NCBI RefSeq assembly: GCF_900114455.1
Contig: NZ_FOTC01000002.1
Span: forward strand, 901,012-965,011
Direction: 5' to 3'
Length of the DNA: 64,000 bases
Source of the DNA: Halogranum rubrum
GTDB lineage: Archaea > Halobacteriota > Halobacteria > Halobacteriales > Haloferacaceae
The position numbers were made by a program, and so were the translations under genes. Position 1 is the first letter of the stretch. Each line of letters begins with the position of its first letter. The notes beneath the pieces are model-generated. The model was not told the origin of the DNA, did no database searches, and saw only the letters and a list, made by a program, of their open reading frames with translations. This document shows positions 32,784 through 41,330 of this stretch, one piece after another.

Positions 32784-34472
32784 ATGGTCCCGACGTTCGA
32801 AACCCTCCCCGTCCAGCGGGCTGCCGTCGTGCTGGCCGCGCTGCTGGCCGTGGGCCTCGTCTGGTGGGTCGACCGACCGGCGGGACGGTGGGGCCAACAG
32901 CTCCGTCGCCGGTTCGTCGCTGGCGTCCCGTGGGGGACAGTCGTCTCCATCTGTTTCGTCCTCGCCGTCTATCTGTTCGTCCAGGGTGGACTCGCCCACT
33001 GGTTCACGCCCATCGTCATCCCGTTCACCGCGTGGTCGTACACCTATCCGCTCGGGATGGTGACTGCGGCGTTCTCTCACTCCGGCCCGAACCATCTCGT
33101 CGGCAACCTCGTCGGCACGCTCACCTACGCCCCACTCGTCGAGTACGCGTGGGGACACTACCCACGTAACCGCGGGTCGACCTCGTTCTCGTCGTGGCGG
33201 ACGAACCCCTACGTGCGCGCGTTCGTCCTCTTTCCCGTCGCCGTCGTCGTCGTCGGATTCGCGACGTCCTTCTTCGGCCTCGGTCCCGTCATCGGCTTCT
33301 CCGGCGTCGTCTTCGCGTTCGCTGGTTTCGCACTCGTCTACTACCCACTCGGCACCGTCTTGGCGCTCGTCGCTGGACAGGTGATTCGGCTCGTGTACGG
33401 TGCGTTCTTGACGCCCATCTCCCGCGTGTCGAGTCGAGAGGTCTTCTCGACGCCGTGGTTCGCCGACATCGCGCTGCAGGGACACGCCCTCGGGTTCCTC
33501 CTCGGTGTCCTCCTCGGCCTGTGGGTCTCCGAGCGTCGTCGCGACGACCATCCGTCCGCACTTCGGTTGTGGACCGGTGTGCTGTTGTTCTCGGTCGCTC
33601 AGTCGCTGTGGGCCGTCTACTGGTTCCGCGGCAACGGTCAGTTCATCCTGTATCGGGCTGGCGGACTCGCTCTCGTCACACTCTTGGCGACGCTCGTGAC
33701 CGCCGCCGTCCGTACCGACGACAGCCGAATGTCCGCCCACTGGGATGCAGCGGGTGCTGGACGAGCAGAGACGCTCCGTGGGTCACTCACGAGACTCTCG
33801 CGCCCCCAAGTGGCGTTTCTCACCCTCTTGCTCGTCACGGCGTTGCTGGCGGGGCCAGGAGCCGGTGTCAACCTCCTCACCGCGGCCGACGACGAACTCG
33901 ATGGTCCCACCGTCTCGGTCCGTGACTACGAGGTGACGTACGCCGAGAACGTCCAGAACCAGATGGTCGCCGTCGCCAACGTGGAGGCGTTCGGCGAGAC
34001 GACGACGGTGCAGACGTCGGGCGTCATCGTCCAGAGTTCCGAGCGAAATCTCTGGATTACGGCCGTCTCGAAGTCACAACTCGCGTTCGACGGCAGCGTC
34101 CCCGTCCGCCTCGGCGACGTCGGATGGCGCGAGACAGTCGTCGCCACTCGCGACGGGTGGGAAGTCGAGGGCAACAGGTCGGTCTATCGCGTGACACTCC
34201 GCGTCGGCGACGAACGAACCCCCGTCTTCGCGTCGGACCCCGTCCGCGCAGAGCCAGTACTCGCCGGGCAGAACGTCTCGCTCGCGGCCGACCGAGACGG
34301 GTACGCACTCGTCGTCGGAAACGGGACGCAGCGCGCTCGTGCGCCACTTCCGGTCAAGAACGAGTCGGTGGCACTCGGCGGAATCGAGTTCACCAACGAG
34401 GGCAGAAAACTCGTCGCGCGGACGGACGACGGGACGGTCGTCCGGGTGGCGACGAGAGAGACGTACAGTTAG
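32784..34472 (+). CDS. Rhomboid-family intramembrane serine protease with large C-terminal domain
   Basis: A 562-residue membrane protein. Residues 50-400 contain about seven hydrophobic segments. The rhomboid site is visible: HSGPNHLVGN (His99-Asn108), catalytic Ser173 in GFSGVVF, and His234 in LQGHALGF. After a last hydrophobic segment near residue 370 comes a domain of about 180 residues rich in beta-strands (YEVTYAENVQNQMVAVANVEA, VSLAADRDGYALVVGNGTQ). Hydropathy suggests it lies outside the membrane, side not certain. Such a tail could present or bind substrates. ATG 32784 precedes the first hydrophobic segment. It overlaps the convergent METTL5-like gene by four bases. Confidence 0.87.
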   Translation: MVPTFETLPVQRAAVVLAALLAVGLVWWVDRPAGRWGQQLRRRFVAGVPWGTVVSICFVLAVYLFVQGGLAHWFTPIVIPFTAWSYTYPLGMVTAAFSHSGPNHLVGNLVGTLTYAPLVEYAWGHYPRNRGSTSFSSWRTNPYVRAFVLFPVAVVVVGFATSFFGLGPVIGFSGVVFAFAGFALVYYPLGTVLALVAGQVIRLVYGAFLTPISRVSSREVFSTPWFADIALQGHALGFLLGVLLGLWVSERRRDDHPSALRLWTGVLLFSVAQSLWAVYWFRGNGQFILYRAGGLALVTLLATLVTAAVRTDDSRMSAHWDAAGAGRAETLRGSLTRLSRPQVAFLTLLLVTALLAGPGAGVNLLTAADDELDGPTVSVRDYEVTYAENVQNQMVAVANVEAFGETTTVQTSGVIVQSSERNLWITAVSKSQLAFDGSVPVRLGDVGWRETVVATRDGWEVEGNRSVYRVTLRVGDERTPVFASDPVRAEPVLAGQNVSLAADRDGYALVVGNGTQRARAPLPVKNESVALGGIEFTNEGRKLVARTDDGTVVRVATRETYS

Positions 34473-35095
34473 TTACGCCACTCGATACGGTAGACTTCGG
34501 TCTCTATCTCTCGCTTCACCTTCTCGTGGAAGTCGAACTGCCGGTCCAGGTCGAACGTCGCCTGAAACGCGTGTGTGACCTCGCCAGCGTTGTCGGCGGC
34601 GAACGCCTCGACGAACTCCTGGCTCCCGGCGTTGTGGACGGAGTACGAGACGTCGGCGATGTCGGCAGCAGTCACGAGAAACGCCCGGTCTGCACCCTCG
34701 TGGCCGTCCTGTGCCCCGAACGGGGGGTTCATCACGACGGTTACGGGTTCTTCGATACAGAGTGGCGCGCGCGTCGCGTCGCCGTGGAGCCAGTGAATCG
34801 GCGTCGTCGTCCCGACGCGCTTCTGGTTCGCACGGGCCGTGTCGAGCGCCGCGCGGTCGAGTTCGAGACCGACGACGCGGGCCGGACCGCGGAGCGCCGC
34901 ACCGAGCGCGAGCATCCCCGTCCCGGTGCCGAGGTCGACCACCGTTCGGCCCTGGATGTCGCCTTGGAGGTCGGCGATGTGGACGACGTGCGCGGCCAGT
35001 CCCGGTGGCGTCGGATACTGTTCGAGCGACGCCTGTGGATTCTCGAAGCCAGCGACGACGGCGAGTTTTCCTTCGAGCGCGCGCTTCGTCGCCAT
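34469..35095 (-). CDS. METTL5-type RNA/DNA N6-adenine methyltransferase
   Basis: A 208-residue SAM methyltransferase. The SAM motif VVDLGTGTGMLALGAAL is near residue 50, the acidic end of strand 2 is VVGLELDRAALD, and the catalytic NPPFGAQ tetrad (NPPF) near residue 120 marks N6-adenine methyltransferases. The N-terminal LEQYPTPPGLAAHVVH is typical of METTL5, which methylates small-subunit rRNA in eukaryotes. The ATG overlaps the upstream stop codon as ATGA, so it is translationally coupled with the next gene upstream. It converges on the rhomboid gene. Confidence 0.88.
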   Translation of the reverse strand: MATKRALEGKLAVVAGFENPQASLEQYPTPPGLAAHVVHIADLQGDIQGRTVVDLGTGTGMLALGAALRGPARVVGLELDRAALDTARANQKRVGTTTPIHWLHGDATRAPLCIEEPVTVVMNPPFGAQDGHEGADRAFLVTAADIADVSYSVHNAGSQEFVEAFAADNAGEVTHAFQATFDLDRQFDFHEKVKREIETEVYRIEWRN

Positions 35096-35505
35096 CAGTT
35101 GACGGGAAGCGTCAGTTCGGCGTCGCCCGCGAGTGTGAGTTGGACGCCCTCTCGGTCGGCCCGTTCTGCGAGTGCGGCGAGCGCAGGACGGACCTTCTCG
35201 GGTGCGGCGACAGTGTCGACGGTGACCGTGAGTCGACTCGCACCGAGGAACGACGCCGCCTCGACGTACTCGCGGAGGGAGTCTATCTCTGTCTGCGTGG
35301 CGAGCGAGCAGTTCTCGTCGAAGCGGGCGGTGACGGCGAGAGTCGCAGCCTGATACCCTTCGTCGGCGAGTTCCGCCTTGACTTCCCGAAGATACGACGA
35401 CGCGGTCGAATCGAGGGCCGCAGCGTCCAGTTCGACCGAGGTGACGTCTGCCGGACGGCACGTCGAGACCGCTCGTTGAACGTTCGGAGAGTGGGTCGTG
35501 CTCAT
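35095..35505 (-). CDS. Unknown protein coupled to METTL5-like gene; TIM-barrel-half-like
   Basis: A 136-residue acidic protein with alternating strands and helices: ELADEGYQAATLAVTARFDEN, LREYVEAASFLGASRLTVTVD, then LAALAERADREGVQLTLAGDAELT. The pattern looks like the second half of an AP-endonuclease-2/xylose-isomerase-type TIM barrel, but with no clear metal ligands. ATG 35505 is chosen because TTTTGTATAACC at 35526-35537 (minus strand) then falls at the leaderless TATA distance; ATG 35514 is an alternative. Translation is coupled to the methyltransferase by an ATGA overlap, suggesting a shared task. Confidence 0.6.
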   Translation of the reverse strand: MSTTHSPNVQRAVSTCRPADVTSVELDAAALDSTASSYLREVKAELADEGYQAATLAVTARFDENCSLATQTEIDSLREYVEAASFLGASRLTVTVDTVAAPEKVRPALAALAERADREGVQLTLAGDAELTLPVN

Positions 35506-35621
35506 GTTACTCATACATATTTCGAGGTTATACAAAAATCTTTGTGAATGCGTGGTAGTTATTCTTCGTGGCGAAATGTCCCGTTGTCAGATACCGTCTG
35601 TAGCAGTCGAGCTAGTGACTC

Positions 35622-35659
35622 ATGTGACCTCGTCACATAGTACGTGTGGGGAGCACACG
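35622..35659. repeat. Two tandem hairpins between genes
   Basis: ATGTGAC, three bases, GTCACAT (35622-35638) and CGTGTG, five bases, CACACG (35643-35659) are two perfect inverted repeats four bases apart. They follow the 3' end of the nuclease gene and precede the next minus-strand promoter. They may end transcription or mark a regulatory site; no T-run follows directly. Confidence 0.5.
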
Positions 35660-35735
35660 CTCCCTCCCCCTTACGCACGAGACTCGACTCGCTCGTCAGT
35701 CTCGCTCATTCGGCCCACTGTTCGTCGTACTGTCG

Positions 35736-36752
35736 CTATCCGCTTCGGTGGACAGCGACAGTCGTCCCCGTCTCGTCGCGGACGGTCACCGTATCGCCGT
35801 CGTTGTTCCACACCGGCGAGTTTCGACCCCAGTAGTAGTCGGTGTCGCTGTCGCGGCCACTCCCGGTGTGAATCACCAACGATTCGCCCGACTCGAGTGT
35901 GGTCCCGGTCCGAACGGTGTAGACGTGGTCGGCGGCGTCGGCGACGGTCCATCCGCCGAGTGCCAGCGACTCCGACCCCGTGTTGGTGAGCGTGACGTAC
36001 TCGTCGTTCAGGTTGTCGCCGTCCGCTCCCGCCGCGTCGGCGTGGAGCGAGAGACGGAGGGGTCCGTCTTCGCTCTCAGATTCAGTCTCAGTCTCAGTCG
36101 CTGCCGACCCACCGTCGGCAGCGGCCGTCGCGCAGTTCCACACACCACGATTGGCCTCCTGCGCTGCGCGCTCGGCGGCGGCGTACCGCGTTCGTTCGAC
36201 GAACTGACTGTCGTACATCCGAGCGTGGCCCTCGGCGACGAGGCGATAGTTGAACTGCTCACCGTCGAGATAGACGTAGGCGAGGAGGCGGTCGTAGTAG
36301 CCGCGTCGACCCTCGTTCTCGTCGAATCCGAGACGAACCGTCCGACCGTCAAGCGTGTCGGTCGCGAACTCGCTGGCCTGCTCTCCGTACCGACGGAGAC
36401 ACTGTCGTCCGGCGTCGGTCTCCGGAACACCCTCGAACTCGTCTGGGGTGTTCTCGCCGTACGTCTCGGGCGTGTCGACACCGAGGAGACGAACCGTGTC
36501 TCGTGTCCCGTTCTCGTAGCGAACTTTCACCGTGTCACCGTCGACGACGTCGACGACGGTCACCGTGACGACGGGGGCCGTCGACGCCACGGGTGTCCCG
36601 ACCGAGTTCGGTGTCTGTGCCGACGCCCCGCTCGTCCCGTCCGAGGCATCCATCGGGGTCGACTGCTCGGGAGTCACCGGTGCGACACATCCACTCAGAA
36701 CGAGTAAGATAGAAAGAAAGACAAGAACGTCGAAACGACGCGCGCGAACCAT
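35736..36752 (-). CDS. Thermonuclease lipoprotein with lamin-tail domain
   Basis: A 338-residue exported nuclease. The signal peptide ends in a lipobox LSGC at about residues 19-22. Residues 60-215 form a staphylococcal-nuclease domain: VDGDTVKVR, the RLLGVDTPETYG loop with Arg and Asp, and EGRRGYYDRLLAYVYLDGEQ, so the Asp-Arg-Asp-Glu-Arg site appears intact. A Glu/Ser/Thr linker precedes a lamin-tail-like domain (LNDEYVTLTNTGSESLALGGWTV), which often accompanies extracellular nucleases. Its TATA box TTTATATA (36778-36786) stands 27 bases before ATG 36752. It probably degrades external DNA for phosphate or nucleotides. It is divergent from TFB. Confidence 0.9.
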   Translation of the reverse strand: MVRARRFDVLVFLSILLVLSGCVAPVTPEQSTPMDASDGTSGASAQTPNSVGTPVASTAPVVTVTVVDVVDGDTVKVRYENGTRDTVRLLGVDTPETYGENTPDEFEGVPETDAGRQCLRRYGEQASEFATDTLDGRTVRLGFDENEGRRGYYDRLLAYVYLDGEQFNYRLVAEGHARMYDSQFVERTRYAAAERAAQEANRGVWNCATAAADGGSAATETETESESEDGPLRLSLHADAAGADGDNLNDEYVTLTNTGSESLALGGWTVADAADHVYTVRTGTTLESGESLVIHTGSGRDSDTDYYWGRNSPVWNNDGDTVTVRDETGTTVAVHRSG

Positions 36753-36777
36753 CGTTCGGATTGATTGACTGTATGGG

Positions 36778-36888
36778 TATATAAATCTACAGTTGAATAC
36801 CGATAGATTTCTATTCTCTGAGCGAGTTTGCGGCAACAACTTCCTATTATCCGGGGGAATCGCTTCTACTGGCACAAAGCTTTAAATT
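36778..36888. promoter_or_regulatory. Divergent nuclease/TFB promoters
   Basis: Two clear TATA boxes lie between divergent genes: ATTTATATA (36778-36786, minus strand) for the thermonuclease gene and CTTTAAATT (36880-36888) for TFB. Both are about 27 bases from their start codons. Confidence 0.65.
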
Positions 36889-36911
36889 CGTCCTCGTCCA
36901 CAAACCTTATA

Positions 36912-37865
36912 ATGGAGCGTCCAACCCGACAGCGTCAGCAAGCGCAAGAGGTCGAACAGGAAGCGGACGAGACAGTACAATGTCCGGAGTGTGATTCGAC
37001 CGACATCATCACGGACGCCGACCAGGGAGAACTCGTCTGCAACGACTGTGGTCTCGTCATCGACGAACGCTCTATCGACCGCGGTCCCGAGTGGCGCGCG
37101 TTCAACCACTCCGAACGCCAGTCGAAGTCGCGCGTCGGCGCACCCATCACCGAGACGATGCACGACCGCGGGCTGACGACGACCATCGACTGGAAGGACA
37201 AAGACGCCTACGGACGCTCACTCTCCTCCGAGAAACGCTCCCAGATGCACCGACTCCGCAAGTGGCAGGAGCGCATCCGCACGAAAGACGCGGGCGAGCG
37301 CAACCTCCAGTTCGCACTCAGTGAAATCGACCGCATGGCTTCCGCATTGGGTGTTCCACGCTCCGTTCGAGAAGTCGCGTCTGTCATCTATCGGCGCGCA
37401 CTCAACGAGGACCTCATCCGCGGCCGCTCCATCGAGGGTGTCGCTACGAGCGCGCTCTACGCCGCGTGCCGACAGGAAGGCATCCCGCGGAGCCTCGACG
37501 AAGTCGCGGAAGTCTCGCGCGTACCACAGAAGGAAATCGGCCGGACGTATCGCTACATCTCTCAGGAACTCGGTCTCGAACTCAAACCCGTCGACCCCAA
37601 GCAGTTCGTCCCACGGTTCGCCTCTGCGCTCGAACTGAGCGAAGAGGTGCAGGCGAAAGCGGTCGAGATTATCGACGTCTCCGCCGAACAGGGGCTACTG
37701 TCGGGGAAGTCGCCGACAGGGTTCGCCGCCGCCGCCATCTACGCCGCGTCGCTGCTCTGCAACGAGAAGAAGACGCAGCGTGAAGTCGCCGACGTCGCGC
37801 AAGTCACCGAAGTCACCATCCGAAACCGATACCAAGAACAGATCGAAGCGATGGGCTTCCGCTGA
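36912..37865 (+). CDS. tfb: Transcription initiation factor IIB
   Basis: Archaeal TFB of 317 residues, which bridges TBP-bound promoter DNA to RNA polymerase. The zinc ribbon uses Cys24, Cys27, Cys43 and Cys46 (VQCPECDS and LVCNDCGLVI). The B-reader/linker follows in DRGPEWRAFNHSER. Two cyclin-like repeats cover residues 115-210 and 215-310 (VREVASVIYRRALNEDLIRGRS and KAVEIIDVSAEQGLLSGKSP). The protein ends with TEVTIRNRYQEQIEAMGFR, the usual end. Haloarchaea have many TFB paralogues; which one this is cannot be told here. Confidence 0.96.
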   Translation: MERPTRQRQQAQEVEQEADETVQCPECDSTDIITDADQGELVCNDCGLVIDERSIDRGPEWRAFNHSERQSKSRVGAPITETMHDRGLTTTIDWKDKDAYGRSLSSEKRSQMHRLRKWQERIRTKDAGERNLQFALSEIDRMASALGVPRSVREVASVIYRRALNEDLIRGRSIEGVATSALYAACRQEGIPRSLDEVAEVSRVPQKEIGRTYRYISQELGLELKPVDPKQFVPRFASALELSEEVQAKAVEIIDVSAEQGLLSGKSPTGFAAAAIYAASLLCNEKKTQREVADVAQVTEVTIRNRYQEQIEAMGFR

Positions 37866-37925
37866 GACGAGGCGCGTCCGACTCCTACACGACACAGCCT
37901 TTCTCCGCTTGTTACGGGTTTCGAC

Positions 37926-39560
37926 TTACTGACGAGTGTAGACCACGACGTTGCGGTTCCACAGCGCCAGTTCGTACTCGTCGACTCGGTAGCCCGTGAG
38001 TCGCTCGTCCAGCGCCGCCCTGTACTGCGGTTGGGCGACGACGACGGGCGGCGTCTCGTCGAGCGTGTCGAGTCGCGTCGCGTTCGAGACGCTCGTCGTC
38101 TCGGCGTCCATCCGCTCGAAGTACCACGGAAGCGGGAGGCGGTTGCCCCACGATTCGGGGACAGGTGGGTAGTCTTCGTCGCTGTCGTCGGCGAGGTAGT
38201 ATCGGTCACCGACGTAGACGACGTCGATGCCCTCGTTTCCGGCCATCGCCGTTGAGGCGTTGGTCGCCATCGCGTCCAGGTCGCCGGCGGGTTGGCCGTA
38301 CTGTGCCATCCGGTTGTCCCAGTCGCTCGGGCCGTAGACGTTCGAGGCGGCGAGCGCGCCGGCCTGTGCGACGACGGCGAGTATCAACAGTGCGGCGATG
38401 CCCGTTCTGGCAGCGTTTCGGTCGGAGACGCCCTGTCGGGCGAAGCGAACGAGTTTCGCGCCGCCGACTGCCGCGAGGAGACTCGTCGGCGCGAGCGTGT
38501 GGACGATAACCCACGGAGCGGTCAGTTCGGTGATGACCGGGAAGAACAACAGTGAGGCCCCGGCCCAGTAGCTCGCGAAGGCGACGACAGACCGGTTCCG
38601 TCCGGCGTAGCGTTCGGCCGCGAAGCCGAACAGGCCGAGGAGGAAGAGCGGCGCGGCGAGGACGACGAGCAGTTCGACGTGCGCAGCGATGTACGCGAGG
38701 AACTCGTGTCCGTCTCGGTACTCTACCCAGACACCGACGTACTTCCGGAGCGACCCGTAGAGCGCCTCTTCTAGCACGGCCGGGAACGTCAGTGGGTTCC
38801 AGAGGTCAGGACCACTTCCGTCGGCACTCCGCGGTGCGTAGAAGAAGATGAAGACGGCGACGAAGAGGAGAAACGCCCGTGCGAGCGGCGTCACCCAGTC
38901 GTGAAGGGTTCGCCCGTAACCCGAGACACGGTCGAGTGCTGTCTGTCGGGCGTCGCCGTAGACCCGAACGTGGTCGAAGACGAGTGCGCCCGCGACGAGC
39001 CAACAGGCGACGTAGCCGACGATGAACCCCGACGTGGTGAACGCGAGCGCCCCGGCGAGTGCCGCCCCGTAGAGATACCGGCGGCGACCAGTGTCGACGA
39101 GGCTGACCAGACAACCGAGTGCGACGAGCGAGAAGGCGGCGAGCGGGAGGTCACCTCGGAGGAATCGGGAGTAGTAGACGAGCGTCGGACTGAGCGCGAG
39201 GATGGCGGCGAAGACGACTGTCTCGTCGGCGGCGAGTCGACGGCGGAAGAGGAGTGCGACGAGAGGGAGCAAGCCGCCGACGAGTGCCACGACGAGGCGA
39301 GCGGAGAAGTCCGAGGGACCGAGGAGTGCGAAGACGGGTTGGTCGACCAGATAGAGGAACGGACCGCCGGCGACGGGTCGATACTCGAACGCACCGGTCT
39401 TCAGAAAGCGGAGCGTCCAGTATCCGACGCGGCCTTCGTCCCAGTGAAACGACCGGGTTCCGAGGCCGACGAGGCGGACGACCACCGCGAGGAGCGTGAG
39501 GGCGACGACGGGGAGGATGACTCGCCCGTCGTGGTCGGCCGAGTCGTCAGCGTGCGACAT
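37926..39560 (-). CDS. Agl23-like flippase-associated membrane protein (GT-C fold)
   Basis: A 544-residue membrane protein with about 11-12 hydrophobic segments and a soluble C-terminal part. It belongs to the PMT/ArnT-like GT-C group called Agl23 (TIGR03663) in haloarchaea: the first loop has TRSFHWDEGRVGYWTLRFLKTG with the catalytic-type Asp-Glu, then PVAGGPFLYL. Agl23 is proposed to help move lipid-linked sugars for S-layer glycosylation. The C-terminal part (VDVVYVGDRYYLADDSD) lies on the outer face by topology inference. It converges on TFB. Confidence 0.85.
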   Translation of the reverse strand: MSHADDSADHDGRVILPVVALTLLAVVVRLVGLGTRSFHWDEGRVGYWTLRFLKTGAFEYRPVAGGPFLYLVDQPVFALLGPSDFSARLVVALVGGLLPLVALLFRRRLAADETVVFAAILALSPTLVYYSRFLRGDLPLAAFSLVALGCLVSLVDTGRRRYLYGAALAGALAFTTSGFIVGYVACWLVAGALVFDHVRVYGDARQTALDRVSGYGRTLHDWVTPLARAFLLFVAVFIFFYAPRSADGSGPDLWNPLTFPAVLEEALYGSLRKYVGVWVEYRDGHEFLAYIAAHVELLVVLAAPLFLLGLFGFAAERYAGRNRSVVAFASYWAGASLLFFPVITELTAPWVIVHTLAPTSLLAAVGGAKLVRFARQGVSDRNAARTGIAALLILAVVAQAGALAASNVYGPSDWDNRMAQYGQPAGDLDAMATNASTAMAGNEGIDVVYVGDRYYLADDSDEDYPPVPESWGNRLPLPWYFERMDAETTSVSNATRLDTLDETPPVVVAQPQYRAALDERLTGYRVDEYELALWNRNVVVYTRQ

Positions 39561-39684
39561 GTGCGGTCATCCACTGCCTCACGGCAGAAAGCTTTCGACT
39601 TCGCGGGCGAGGCTCCGTCTGTCTGATTGTCGGAGTTCACAAGAGTTCGCAAGCGTCAACACGCTCGCCGCCACTCTGTCGACT

Positions 39685-39960
39685 ATGACGCTCGTAGATT
39701 CGCTCCCGACCAGACCGCTCGACGACGGTGAAGTGGCCGCACTGAATCGCTCGGACGCCGTCGAACTCGCAATCGCCGTCGACGACGACGACACGCCCAC
39801 CGACGCGGTACTACTCGCCACCGCCTCGTGGGTGAAGGCGCTTCTCCTCACCGACGACGGCTGGGAAGTCGTCGAGACCGTCTCGCTCGACGACGTCGAG
39901 CGCTACGAGGCGCTGCGCGTCTGTGAGGAGACGGTGCGGGACGCTCGTACCGACGAATAG
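39685..39960 (+). CDS. Small acidic protein of unknown function
   Basis: A 91-residue acidic cytoplasmic protein: PLDDGEVAALNRSDAVELAIAVDDDDTPTDAVLLAT, then ASWVKALLLTDDGWEVVETVSLDDVERYEALRVCEETV. The strand pattern suggests a small alpha/beta fold. No family is recognised. Codon use and acidity match neighbours. It precedes the universal stress protein gene with a 65-base gap, but that gene has its own TATA box. Confidence 0.6.
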   Translation: MTLVDSLPTRPLDDGEVAALNRSDAVELAIAVDDDDTPTDAVLLATASWVKALLLTDDGWEVVETVSLDDVERYEALRVCEETVRDARTDE

Positions 39961-40025
39961 GGAGAGGGGGAGAACCCAACCGAGACCGGCGCACGGCTAT
40001 ATCCGCTGCGAACGTATCTCTCTCG

Positions 40026-40532
40026 ATGTACGACGAGATACTCCTCCCGAGTGACGGCAGTCCGGCGGCGACGGGTGCGCTCGACCACGCACTGGACTTG
40101 GCTGCGACCTACGGGTCTCGGCTCCACGTGCTCTACGTCGTCGACCAGTCGGCAGTCGACAGTATCGTCAGTGAATCGGAACTGGTCGCCGTCGCGCTCG
40201 AAGGTGAAGGCACAGAAGCAGTCGATGCAATCGAACGGCGAGCGGCCGAGCGAGGTGTCGACGTCGTCACCGACGTGTTGACCGGCCACCCCGCTCGCAC
40301 GATTCTGGACTACGCCACCGGCCACGACATCGACCTCCTCGTGATGGGGACGAACGGCCGAACGGGCCTCGACCGGTATCTGTTGGGCAGTGTGACCGAG
40401 CGCGTCGTTCGAAACGCGGACGTGCCGGTGTTGGTCGTGCGACGGCCAGAGGCGTCCGAAGCACCAGAAGCACCCGAAGCGTCTGAGTCATCGACGGTGT
40501 CGGAAACGTCGACGTACGAGATGGTGGAATGA
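40026..40532 (+). CDS. Universal stress protein (UspA family)
   Basis: A 168-residue Usp-fold protein. The start MYDEILLPSDGSPAATGALDHALDLA and the ATP-binding signature MGTNGRTGLDRYLLGSVTERV (here split as Gly-x2-Gly-x8-Gly-Ser) are family hallmarks, so it probably binds ATP. The last 30 residues are a low-complexity tail of Glu-Ala-Ser/Pro repeats. A GGCTATATCC element at 39994-40003 gives leaderless promoter spacing. Its role in salt or starvation stress is known only at family level. Confidence 0.92.
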   Translation: MYDEILLPSDGSPAATGALDHALDLAATYGSRLHVLYVVDQSAVDSIVSESELVAVALEGEGTEAVDAIERRAAERGVDVVTDVLTGHPARTILDYATGHDIDLLVMGTNGRTGLDRYLLGSVTERVVRNADVPVLVVRRPEASEAPEAPEASESSTVSETSTYEMVE

Positions 40533-40659
40533 GGCAATCGGCAGGGATACGGTCGTCGAGAAACCCCCGAGGCACCGCCGCCGAATCGAACGTACGAACT
40601 ACCGAAGCGGTGGCTACGCCGTGTTCGTTCGTGTCGGGAAAAAGTCGGACCGGGTCGAG

Positions 40660-40869
40660 TTAGAGGATGATCGAGACGATCGCGAAGATGATGAAGAGCA
40701 CCACGAAGACCCGGGCAATCTCCATCGAGATACCGGCGACCCCTCGCATGCCGACCACGGCCGCGATAATCGCCAGCACGAAGAAGATTAGCGCGTACTG
40801 GATGAAGTCGCCACTGAACTGTAGCGGAGTCAGGAACGTCACGAGGTCTGTGACGGTGAGGTAAGTCAT
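40660..40869 (-). CDS. DUF1328-type small membrane protein
   Basis: A 69-residue membrane protein with two hydrophobic segments. FFVLAIIAAVVGMRGVAG (residues 28-45) is the DUF1328 (YtjA-like) signature, followed by a second helix ending at the C-terminus. It starts eight bases after the PRC-barrel gene, so they form a small operon. Function is unknown; many relatives are stress-induced. Confidence 0.85.
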   Translation of the reverse strand: MTYLTVTDLVTFLTPLQFSGDFIQYALIFFVLAIIAAVVGMRGVAGISMEIARVFVVLFIIFAIVSIIL

Positions 40870-40877
40870 CGACTCAC

Positions 40878-41123
40878 CTACATCCGGCGGAGACGTATCT
40901 CGTCGTCCGTGATGGTCTCGATCTCAGACTTCTGGAGCGGATACGCGTCGTCGTCGGTGTGTTCCCAGCCCAGTTTCGACATCAGTTTGTCTGTCAGGCT
41001 TGGGTCGGCGTCGACGTAGGCGGTTCCGTGTCGTACCTCTGTCACCAGTCCGATTTCGTCACCGTCCGCGGCGATGACTTTCTTCCCGACTTCGTCGTCA
41101 GTTATGTTGAACGTTTGTGCCAT
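40878..41123 (-). CDS. PRC-barrel domain protein
   Basis: An 81-residue PRC-barrel: MAQTFNITDDEVGKKVIAADGDEIGLVTEVRHG is the family opening, then AYVDADPSLTDKLMSKLGW and PLQKSEIETITDDEIRLRR. PRC-barrels occur in RNA metabolism (RimM) and photosynthetic reaction centres, and stand-alone haloarchaeal ones are uncharacterised or bind partner proteins. It is upstream in an operon with the DUF1328 gene. Confidence 0.88.
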   Translation of the reverse strand: MAQTFNITDDEVGKKVIAADGDEIGLVTEVRHGTAYVDADPSLTDKLMSKLGWEHTDDDAYPLQKSEIETITDDEIRLRRM

Positions 41124-41330
41124 AGTGTTTCACGCATTCCTGTTGGAGAGCGACGTGCTCCTGGTTCAGTTGCCCGGAGGACTGAGTCGCTTCTCAACAC
41201 CCTACAGTCGGGGGCTGAGCTATTGAATAGATATGGGGTATTCGGCGTAGTATCACTCTTGTTGTGACGCGACACGGTCGGTGGCGATGGCTCCACAACC
41301 CACTTGTGCTCCCCCCGAGAGGTGAGACCA

